A DNA stretch of 64,000 nucleotides, taken from the NCBI RefSeq assembly GCF_000002985.6, contig NC_003279.8, positions 4,278,001 through 4,342,000 of the forward strand. Direction: 5' to 3'. Under the pieces are notes generated by a model, which did not search any database, was not told where the DNA came from, and saw only the letters and a program-made list of their open reading frames with translations. The DNA comes from Caenorhabditis elegans (lineage: Eukaryota > Nematoda > Chromadorea > Rhabditida > Rhabditidae). The first letter of the stretch is position 1. Every line of letters begins with the position of its first letter. Below, piece after piece: positions 49,001-61,000 of the stretch. The position numbers and the translations under genes are program-made.

Positions 49001-52000
49001 GAATGGGTCGAATGGGAGACACACGTCAGTCAACTAGAGGAAATTATTGAGGAACGACGTAGAAACGGAGTTCCACCGACTCCGGAAGACGAACAAGCAC
49101 TTGCTGTTATCACTGCTGGAGCCGATCAGTTGGCTCCAAAGTTGGGAGCTTCTGCACGTCTGTCGAATAATCAACGATTGGATGTGCTTACTCATTCATT
49201 CAAGAAGCTTACCAAGGTAGGTTTTTAATAATCAATTTATATCAATTTTTCAAAAACCGTTAACTAGAAGTTTCCTATTAATTTTGTTATCTTGTAATTT
49301 TCCAGACAACGATAAAAATCGGTGGTCGCCTTGTCGTGGAACTGGAACCTTCCACATCCGAACAGGCGTCGAAGATCTCGTACAGTTGGCAAGCATCTGA
49401 CGAACTGTTAAAAGTTGAAATGCAGCTCCGTGATCGCATTCAACGTGACGCCGATTCGTCGGATCGCGAACAACTGGAATATCGCGCTGAAACATTCCGA
49501 AACATTCGGGATAAACTTATCGAATTGGAAAGACTTAATGAGATTTATGATAATCATAGCCGTGATCAGGTAGGCATGTTATATTTTTTGAAAGTTGTTC
49601 TCGACAAGCAGGGCTCACATATTATGTCAGTAACACAGGATCACTGAACTGACATCGAATAATTAATTATTGAAAAGATAACGCCCGCTTTCCCCAAAAT
49701 TCGTTGTTTTTAAGACGGGGACTTCAAAAAAAAACTTATCCCAGTATATTTTTAAGCAAGGAAACTTTTAAAAATTTTCCAAACTAGTTGAACAGTTTAG
49801 TTTGCAACGAACTCCAAAGATTATAGTTGCCCATTGACTTAACAACTTACAAGTTTCTGATCACAACATGAACAAAATGCTCTAAAACGTGATCATGATA
49901 CTCTCTGCTTCTTTGTATCTCTTTGAGATGGAAAACAACAAAAAACCAAGAATTTTGAAATCCTCCGTTCCATTTTCTTCTTCTCTTTTTCTCACAAAAA
50001 CGAATTGCATTGGTTCAGAGGTCGTTCTCCGTTGAGTTTTTGTGACGACGAAATGGGGTAAACAACTGTTTTATAGGTTTTTTGGTGGCAAAAATTGACA
50101 GTTGGGGGGGGGGGGGGGGAAACTGACAGTGAGAAATGAAATAGAGAAAAGAATACAGAGAGAAGAAAACAACTGAACAAGAAGGTACAAGTAGCAAGCG
50201 GTATAAGGGTCAAAAAGAAAACTGATTCGATGTGACACATTCCATGACATAAGAGACAACCTGATTTAAGTGCGGTTCTTGATAAGTTAAAGATGTTCGA
50301 TTTCGAATCGTTCTGACTCAATTGTCACATGACACCAAAAGTGATAAGGTTTAAGAGATTACTGTAGATATTTTTGAAAACTAATTAAATTTATCGACGC
50401 GCGGGTTTCAAAGAAATTAGAGATAAAGTTAAAATCACTGCGAATGTGGGGTTTGGAGTTAGCTTTTTGATCAAGTTCGGCCCAAAATATTGACTTGGAT
50501 TTGAAGTTGGCAAAAGTTGGACAAAAGTTGGGCAAGACTGTGACAAGGATTGGTTTAGACTTTGCCCCTAAAAGAGAGTATCTTTTGACTTTACACAGCA
50601 TTTTTTGACAACGTTAACCGTATTTCATGATACCTTATATTCTCTTTTAGTGCAAAGCCCCCATTAAAATATTCCTTAAACTAAGAAAATATAATTTTTT
50701 TTCTATTTTTGATGCCCTAAACTTTTTAAATACCATCAAAAGCAATCGAGATTTATGCTGTTAAAGTTGAGCCATGGGGGTGCAGCACTAATAGAAAGTA
50801 TTCAATAACTATGCATCAATGGATTTTAGACTTTATATTTTGTGTTTTGCTCAAGTTTGCAAAAAAATTTATTTCGCTTTCATTTCATAGCAAAACAATA
50901 AATCACTACATAAATCTCAGTGTTTTTTCCATCCCCTATCATTTATCAGAATGCCCTTTATCAGATACACCTGACCATCAATTCATCTCGTCAGTGGTAT
51001 CAATTTCCATTCCCCGCAACATGTCACTCGGCACTCCGAAATTTGACCGAATGATGAATAGGTGTCCATTTTTGTAGATCTGCAGGGTTTTCTGTTTATG
51101 TCCATACATACAATGTGTTTATCAAAACTGTTTGCATTTCAACACAATCAAGGTCACCCTTTTTCGTTTTTCGATGCGCGCTTAATTGTCTCCTCTCCCG
51201 CCCGCCACCTGAAGATGCTTTTACCGATTTTTTGTATTCAGTGTAAAAAGTAATTGGACACCCCACACTGGCGAATGATTAGTGAACTTTTTCGCGCCGA
51301 TTTCAAAAATGCTTCGTTTTTTCTGCTGCTGGCTTTTGTCCTGCAAATGATATCTTGCCGCAAGTTTAAAAGAAATGAAAAAGAGAACTGATAGAGAATA
51401 CATCAAAGTTGATGAAATGAACACGGGAAATACACACATACACAGTTGGCAGGAAGGCACCTGACACACGTTTCGAAAAGCAGAGAGCATCATGTATCAT
51501 GGATAGTGTATGTTACGTGAAAAGGGTGACATAATGATGAAATAGGTCACACGGAATTGATGAATTGACTCATATGGATATCATTTTAAATAAATTTAAA
51601 AAAAATCAAAGCATTATTCAGGTGGACACTCCGAATCGAAATCTGATTCGACACGATATGGGCACAATTATCTACGGGCTTCAAGCTGGACAGTACGCCA
51701 ACTTTGTGGATCTCTCTTGTTACGCTTTTGTCTATGACGAGTATAATCAGGTGAGGATGAAGGTTCGGTGCTAAAGGCTTCGTAGTTTTACAGTAAAAAC
51801 TCTCTTGAAAACATGAAGCTACGGTAATTTCAGACTACAATAATTGTAGACATAGTTGCAAACGATCAAGCTTGTAATTTATAAACTTCTTATGTAGTTA
51901 AATAATTTGAGACGTTATATTTTATAGATATTGATAAATAATTAACTACATGGTTATATAAAAAAAACTGAAAATATTTTGTCAGTAGACAATTTTTGTA

Positions 52001-55000
52001 TAGTAAAGGCGTTGTATGTATTCTAAGCGCAAGTTTTTGTAGCATCTTTGCATTGAAAAAATTTAATATTTCCAGGTACCGGTGAACCTAACCGAAAACG
52101 TGTTGAGCGAAGATTACGTTCGTGAAATCGTCAATCGAAAGAAGGCAATTCTGACTCGCCGCGAGAACAACGAGGATGAGATCCGTGAATCGATTCGCGA
52201 TATGGAAGAATGCGATCGGATTATTGAAGGATGGCAGAGCACCGAAATCGAGGAACTGCGTGCTGAATGGAATATCAAATTGTCGGAATTCGAATCATGG
52301 CATGAGATGATGCAGCAAGTTGAAGTACTTTCCCAGACAATTCAGACCAGATTAGATGTGACCGTCATTCAAACGATCTGGATACTGAAGGAACGTTCCT
52401 ATGATATCAAGCATAGTGAACTGGGAGGAACTCTTCGAGAATCTCTGGAACAACTTGCAACGACTAGTGAAACATCTGTCAATCGGCATCTACAAAATTT
52501 AGAGCTCAGCAATGAGCAGGACTGTCCAGATGCCATCGAATTTCTAGAGGTGAGTATAGTCATTTTCCGCTCATTACACTCTTTTCATTCTCCTCTTATC
52601 TTATATCCTCTCAACTTTTTTTCCCTCTATCTTTCCCAACCTAAATCTTCACAATTCAACACATTAACCTGATATCTCTCAACCGCCCGTGTGGGTTGTC
52701 GCCCCGTCCTTCCCGTGTGCCGATGGGGGTAGTCTTGCCCGTCATTTCACTCTTTCTCTCTATCGCCCAGTGTTGCATGTATCTTTCTCCAAAAAGTGCG
52801 AACTTTTTTTGAATTGAACAATGTCAACAAACTATTGAAACCGAAACTGCAACCACGTAAAAAAATAAGAGGAACTTTTTTCTATTTTTCCACACTTGTT
52901 TATTTATCTCTTTTCTTCAAATCTTTCCTGTCCTCTAAAACCATATGTCTTTGTCATCAGCTGCTGGTTCTATTAACTCGATCGAAGTCGCCTTTGACTC
53001 GCTGTTTTTTTGTGTTGATTCATTTCGTCTCTTGTTCAACCCATTGAAATTCTTTGGTCTTCTTTATTGGTTTTAAAAACGAAAAATGGAAACTTTCAAA
53101 ATAGAATTGAAAGAATTCCAACCGTTTCCGCTAATCTGATCTCCCCGATCGGACAACCAAAAATTAGTGGCTACGTGTGCGTTCTCGCTAGCAATCGAAG
53201 TTTCGTTCATGAATAAGTCGGCTGCAATACAAAATTGAAAAAGGAATACCTTGTCAAGGTTGGCTTCTCTGCAATATTCTTCTAGGTTTGCCAAAAACGT
53301 ATTTTTCGAGTATTTTCTAAAAAATTGACCGAATATTGGAAAATGGAAGTTCTTAAATTTAGTAGGTCTATTGGCATCTTGTAATTACATGATTGGACCT
53401 TTCAAAATTTCTTTAGCTGAAACAATGAAACAATTTTTCGATGTAGCTAAATTACTAAAAGATGGAGTAGAGAAATTTGGGTAGTTGTTCTGTTAAACTC
53501 AAAATTTCCCAAACGACCAAATTTTGTAATCAGGAGTTTTGAAAATTTTTCAAAATAAAATTGTGGCAGTTTAACGTTTTGGTAAATAAAAAACCTTTTT
53601 TATAGCTAAAATCTCAAATTTTGCCATCTAGGCAAAGCACCCTTTATTGCATATTTTGGTAGTTTATTGCACCGATATCAACGAAATAACGCTAAACTAT
53701 CGACCAAAATTTGGCATAAGTAATTATAACTAGTGAAAAACCAAGCTTCGGCCAATGCGACAAGCTAGAAAAATTTGAGATTTCAGTGGAAAAAGGAAAA
53801 TTTTTCCGAAACTTTGTACCGCCATAACTGATTTAGACACTGCCAACTTAGGAAGTCATGGGTCATTTTGAGTCTAATAGAGCAATGCCCCTACTGCTTC
53901 TCCAATTTTAAAACTCCAAAGAGTTGTATCTTCTAGGCCACTTGTTAATTTTTTGACCTCGCAGCTTACTCGCAGTTATGATCGGTATAGAGTGTAGAAT
54001 AATAAACCGAAAAGATATAGGGAACTGTTTGAAATCACGAATATCAAAAGTTGGTTTGAATTTCAACAATTTAATTTTTGGAAAATTATGACTAGCACTT
54101 GAAACCTCTCGAACGAGATTCTTGATTTTCAATTTGTCACCAAATTAGTTTTTGTTGCCCTTTTTCAATTCATTTCCTTTTCCCATCGGTCACTCATCTC
54201 ACCTTGTCTTTCTTTTTTTCCCTTCATCTGCCAACCCCCTCCCTACTCGTCCTCCTCCTTAGAGTCTTATCAAAATCTTGTTCAATTTGCCTTCAGTTTT
54301 TTCTCCGAAATTCTGTTTGTTAATGCCTTTCCGTGTTCGCCTCTTCTTTTCTCTCCACCCCCAATTGATTCAGTACATTCTGTGCTTGTGCCCTCTCACT
54401 CACTCAATTGTGCACATCGCTGCTCTCACTGTGCACGTACTGATATTGAAACATATTGCAAACCTCTCCCCCCAACCGACAATCATCATCATTTTTCTCT
54501 TCATTTTTGCACTCTTTTTTTGTTGTAAAATTCGAGGCATTCAAGTGAAGACCTTTTTTGTGGTCAACAGGCGAGTGCCCCCCTGCCAATAAAATATGAG
54601 AAACTGCATCGATCTGTGAGGCTCTTCAATCGAAACTATTTCTCGTGTCTTTCTTCTGTTTACTCACTCGCTACTTTCTTCTAACTAGAAACAAAAAACC
54701 ACAATTCAAACAATTGCTCTAAATCCCCTTTGCTTTTGGTCCCACATCTGATAAGAATTCGCCTAGTAACTTGGTCCAAGAAATTATATATTTTTAAACC
54801 TTGTCATTCGGAATTTCGTAAAATTTTGAATCCTATAATAACTTTAAAATTCTGAAACCCTGTTAAATGCTTATATTCTAGACTTTCCAATATTTTTAGT
54901 TCATTTTCAGTTGATTTTCCCTCATACATCCCCATCATACCCTTAAACAAGAGTTGTTCAGAAAACTATATCAGTTTCCTGTGCTCTTAACCTTTTGTTC

Positions 55001-58000
55001 CATTCACTAATTATTTTCAATTACAGGAGGTTGGCCGCGAGTCGGTCAGTAAATTATCAGCTGCAGTTGACGATCGATACATCTACACGTTACACGTGCT
55101 CCGAACCAAAATGGAGCTGTTCCGACGGCTGCAAAACTTTTGCGACGCTGTCAAAATATTGCGATCGCAAAATACCAAATGGAACGGAATCAAGATTTCG
55201 CAGGTTTGTTTCAAAAGCATCACAAATTAGCGGCTCCTGTGTTTTTAGTATTTGCAAATAAGATTACAGTGTTGCAAGAGAGGCGGTGGAGAGTATATTA
55301 TAGGATCAGGTTGTGAGTGATAAAATGACTTTAATTTTTATCACTACAACAAAGATATAAAAAGTATTGTAAAACAAACGATTGAAAACAAAAAAATTGA
55401 AAATATCCTCAAAGTTTTGAAATAACTTTCTATCTCACACCCACTCAGGGGTTTTCAATTTCATATCCGGAAAGTTGCAGTAGAATCTGGAAAAAATGAT
55501 AAAAGCATACAGATCACTTTTTCAAAAATTCCTTTAATATTGACCCAATCCCTTAGAAACTGCATTCCTTTTACAATTGGGATGCTGCTAGCAGAAGTCA
55601 CAATCTTATTGTACCGTTCACATAGCTCATTGTTACGGAAACCATCGGATTAAAAATCCAACTTTTAAACAGTACGATCAAGTTTAAATAACTGGTTATA
55701 TTTAACTTTTGGAAATGTTTTGGAGCTTCTAATATTTTGAAAAATTACCAAACAATTAGCTTATTTTTTGGAATATGAGTAATTAAAAATGGAATACAAA
55801 TCAATATTGTTTCATTTTTCGAATCTATGATTCCTACAACATTAAACTCCTTGGCACTTTCTACAAGTACTTGTTAGTTACTCGGCACATTCCCTGTCAC
55901 ATGCAGTGCTACTAAACAACTGAAGTTCACATCGAACACATTGGGCATCCCCCGCTGTTATCTCTTTCTCTCTTTTTTGCATTGTTTGCCTCCGATTCGA
56001 TATTTCAAATAATGCAACAAATTACACGGGTAGAGTAGGTTGAGAGAGATTTAGAGAAAATGCAAAACCGGGGAGGCAATGATAAAAAATGAGAGAATAT
56101 GAGTTGGGTAATGACACAATTCAAATGGTAATTATTACCAGAGCGGCTCCAAATGGTGCCAAATTTAGTACTGTTGGCGTATGAAACTATAGAACAAACA
56201 TTTCAAATTAAGAAATGTGATAGATGGTTAAAGCGTACGGTCATAAAAATTTGGAGAAGTTGATACACTTTTTGATACATTTTAAGGATATGCGGCAAAT
56301 TTGCCCTTTACCGAGCTAGCAAAATTTCTAGAATGTGGATTTGCCGAATTTGCTGAGTTCGGCAAATTTGGAAATTTGCGCACATCCCTGGTGTCTTGCT
56401 TTCAAATTTACCTGTGTCTATTTTCTCAACAAAAGTTAGTCATCTCCCGTGTGTTGTTTCTTTCCAAATTGATTGAAACAACATGCGGTTGTCCTCTCTT
56501 GTTCTCTTCAACTTGCCGCCGCTCACCATCTCTCACTCTCATGTCACTTTTTCAAAAATCGGCAATTTATCATATTACCCGTCTCTTTTTATCACAGCGT
56601 CGGGGGCTGCAAGATTGGAACGCAAATAGAACGCGGGAAACACATTTGAAACATGAAAGCAAAGTACATTTTTTTAAAAATCCATTATTATAGATTGATC
56701 AAGTACAGTCTGAGATCGACACTCTTATTGTGCGTCTCGACGAGGAATGGACTCAAGATGCGAATCAATTGCGAGCCGAACTTGCCAGCATTCATGGAAG
56801 TTTCTTCCAGCTCGAATTTGATAGATTGAATGAGAAGTAGGAATAGTAGACATATTTCAACGGAATGAAAAATTTATTTTCAGATTGAATATGCTGATTC
56901 ATGACAAAGACAAGTTACGGGAATTAATGGTCCATCGACGCCACTACCTGACTGCCGCAAACGAACTGATTACCGATTCAAAGACTGACTTAGCGCAACG
57001 TGCCACCTCTAGCGACCATCCTGATGATATTCTTCGTGCTGTAAGTTTTTCATATTGCCCTCTGAACCTATGTTCTTTGTTTTTTTTTTCAGACCGACGA
57101 AGTAACAAAAGCCCTAGACATTAAAGGAGAAGAGTTGCGAAGACTCGGCGAGCTAGCCGAAATGAATATTACCGACCTCGTCGTCGTGGCTCTGATTCTT
57201 TCCTTCAGACGCCGACAACTCGGAAGCGTAAGTTATTTTCTAAATGACCTTCTGAGATTTTTTATCGTTTTGCTAGTTGAAATGATTTTTTACAGGAAGG
57301 GGAACCCGAAGTGGAAGAGTTGAGACGTGCTCTCCGTGAAATTATTGCCCGACCAATTACTGAACCACGTGATGTTTCACCGGATGCAATTGTAGCCGAC
57401 ATCCTCCGCATGAAGGACGAGAAGAAGCGTGACGAGAAAACTATTGACGAAATTCAGGCGACGACACTGACCGACGAACAACGGGCCAGTTTTGCTCCCC
57501 TGATAGAAGACTATCGTCGACGCGCCGATAGACACCGAATTGTATTTGAACATCTTGTAATGATCTATCTCGACTGGCTCAGTCGACAATTTGACGAGTT
57601 GGAAGATGAGATCGGAATGACAATTCAGACGAGTCGTGCGGATGATCTTCGTAGAATGAATTCGACAGAATGGAATAAATGGAAAACTGATTTGGCAAAT
57701 ATTGAACGCCAAGTTGGACCGGACACGAAGAAGGCGCTAAGCGCCGAACTTGCCGATCTTCATAGAAAACGAGATTCAATGGAAGCTCGAATCAATAAAT
57801 ATCTGACACATTCTGCCAAGATCAACGCTAAGCTGACACAATTTGAAAAATGGCTCAACGCCATCGAAGAAGATATCGAGCAAACTGAACGACAATTTGA
57901 GGATCCTGAACGCTCATACCGTTTTGGTTCTCTTCACGAAGTTGCTCTTGCTAAACAACGACTCGTCGCTAAACTTGAACGTCTGAATGTAGCAAACAAA

Positions 58001-61000
58001 GAGGAAGTGCTGCGCCTCTGCGAACGCTACCATACCATCATGCACAAGTTGACACCATTCCAAACCGCCGTCGGTCTACCATTGCACGTCTCTACCAATC
58101 TGGATCGCAATGGGCCATTCCAATCTCAGGTGAGAATAACTTTTATATTTATTCATTTTCAACCAAATTTAAACTTTTCAGATCTCGGTATCGTCAATTG
58201 CCTCATCTGAGTTGGAAAGACCAGAATCTGTAATGTCTCTGACGTCATCTATCGGAGTCATTCCTGCCGACGTGGCAGAACTATCACCATTTGAAGCAAA
58301 GATCAACAAATTGCTCCAAAAGCTTCATATCATCGAAGACTCGTATCTCAAGGGACCAAAACCAATTGATACAGTTAGAGAAGATGTCAAGCAACTCGAG
58401 GTGATTTTTATCAACTTTTTGTTTTTTGAAGTTTCATATTTCAAATTTCAGAAATATCGTAATCGTGGTGCCGAAATTCTTCAGCAACTTTCAACAAGTA
58501 ACATCGAAGATGCGGAGAAAGAAGGCTTAAAACATCGTTTTGTTTTAATGCTGAACAACTATGATGATATTCTCAGATCGATCGAAAATGAGATTCGCGA
58601 TGATAACGAGCTTACTGCTAAAAACCAAGAAATTCTCGCCGAACTCTCAAACGCCGAACAGACCCTTCAGAACTCGCCACTTGAAGACCTCGACATTTCT
58701 GCCGAGCTTGATCGTCTTCAAATGCAACTTGATCTTGTGAAGGTTATGTGCAATAAGCCACGAAAATATGTGGAGTGTGAGCTTATTGATAGTAGTCGTG
58801 AAGGCTCACCACAAGAACGAAGACGACGAAAGAAGAAGGTGATGGTGATGGTATCAAATACAATCACTACCATCATTCACGTTGTTGAAGAGCGCCTTGA
58901 AGCCTCGGATATTTCTCGCAACCCTGATGTTCAACAGAAGCTGGTTGCTGTGAAAGAGAATCTTCGGGAGTTGGATACGACTACGGTTACTCCACACCCA
59001 CCATCCATTATGTCTCCACTTGGAACTGAAAATCGTAACGATTTGGAAGAAGTGAAGCGACTTGCTGCTGAAATTGATCGTGCAATTGACACGGCATCGT
59101 CAATGTATGAAGATGCACCAACTGATGAGGATGCTTTGAAATCTGCTATTCATCTTCTTGACGATCAAAAAGTTACTCTCAATCATCTTCATGTTGTTCT
59201 CGAAGGAATTCCAGAAAAAAATGAGCAAGATAGAACTGATGCTATTGATATCGCCAGTTCAGTAGGAGAGAAACTTGGCAATTTGAAATCTGCTGTTGAA
59301 GAAGTTTATGAAGAAGTTTTAGCATCCACCAATCCAGTTAAAGAAGATCAACCACTTCAGCATATACAAGAGGTTCAAACTACTCCAGCTGAACAAAGCA
59401 ATTGGGACACTGATGAGTTTTCAAGACAGCCTCCAGTTCTATCAGACGAGAGAATTGAATTGAAAACTGATCCAAGTGCAATCGATAAGTTTGAAGTTCG
59501 ATCCGACGAAGACCCAGTTCCAAAGATCATTGATCTTTTCGGTCAGCTTCAGACTGCTGTTAATGAAGCATCACCATTAGCATGTGAAGGAACTGACGAT
59601 GTGGATGCTCTTCAGGTAGCAAGTGACAAGCTTACCAAACAAGACCGAACGATAAGAAAGATTCATGCCATCCTGGACACAATCGATGATCCTGTTCAAA
59701 AACCTGCAATCATTGAATCATTGGACAAAATAAAAGATCAGATCAATAATGCTCGAGATAATATCAATCGGCAGATTGATAATCTGAACTACAACCAAAC
59801 ACCTGTTGTAGTTCCAAAGGTATAACTTTTCGTAATATTAATATACAAACTATTTTTGATTTACAGGAATCCACGAAAACACCATTGAACGAAATTGAAG
59901 ATGCAGTACGACAGGCATCTACCGTGGTTTCTGATGAATTATGTAACACTGAAAAATTGTTGAGTGCCCGTCAAACACTAGCCAATGTCAAGCCTCAAGT
60001 TGATTCTGTTGAGGCTAATGTTTGGAGTAATCCAGAAACTATTGAAACAGTGACACCTATTTTGGAAGAATATACCACATTGGTTGACAATATAGAAAAG
60101 AAATTGGCTAACGAGGTACGCACTTTTTCAAAACAATTTGATTGCTAATTTTATACATTTTAAGATCGAAGTTCCAACCAATGACCCGTCTCGTCAGGAC
60201 CTTGTACAACAACTTCAAGATGTCATTTTGGAATGTGAGGAAGTTGTTGTCAACTGCGACAATATTGAAAAGTTGGAAGAGTCGAAGTTAAAACTCGAAA
60301 AAGCAAGACCTCTTCTTGATCAAATCGGAGATAACGTTGAAAAATTATCCCGTGAACAGTCTCCAGATACTTCTGATGCAATTGATGCTCTTTCAAATGT
60401 TCATCAGCAATATAATGCTACCATCATGTCAATTGATGACAAAATCGACGAGCTCAAGAATCCAGAAGAAGATACATCTGCCGCTGATCAACTGATTTCT
60501 GAACTTCACGTTATCTCGGAAATGCCAGCCGTCACAATTGACTTGTCTATGCTTAATGCAATCGAAGAAGGGTTATCCACACTGCCAGCTCACCAAGCGG
60601 AAAATGTTCAAGCCAAGATTGACGAACTGAGACAGAAAAAAGAAGTTGCCGACCAAACTGAACAAATATTGTCTGATCTCAATGCTTTCGGTGACATGCC
60701 TGCAATTACTCTGGACCTTGATTTGCTAAAATCTGTTGAGGATGGTATTGCTGTCCTTCCTGTCGAAGACTCAGAAAGAATTAAGGCGAAAATTGTGGAC
60801 CTTCGAAAGAAGAAGGAAGATGCTGATCAAGCAGAAGCTCTCCTTCAAGAGCTCAGTGTTATTTCTGACATGCCAATCTCGACTCTCGACTTGAACATGT
60901 TACAAGGAATCGAAGACAACTTAAACAGCCTCCCAGCTGAAGAATCTGATGAGATCCGAGAGAAGTTAAATGAACTGAGAAGAAGAAAGCAAGAAAGTGA

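Noticed and set aside
51021..51061. Possible internal first exon of anc-1 (ATG, then GTGTCC donor)
   Set aside because: It would end with two spare bases while the next exon at 51622 needs phase 0, and the donor is weak.
53073..53294. 73-codon minus-strand ORF in an anc-1 intron
   Set aside because: It has a plausible-looking composition, but no partner exons, promoter or recognised similarity; chance ORF or old insertion remnant.
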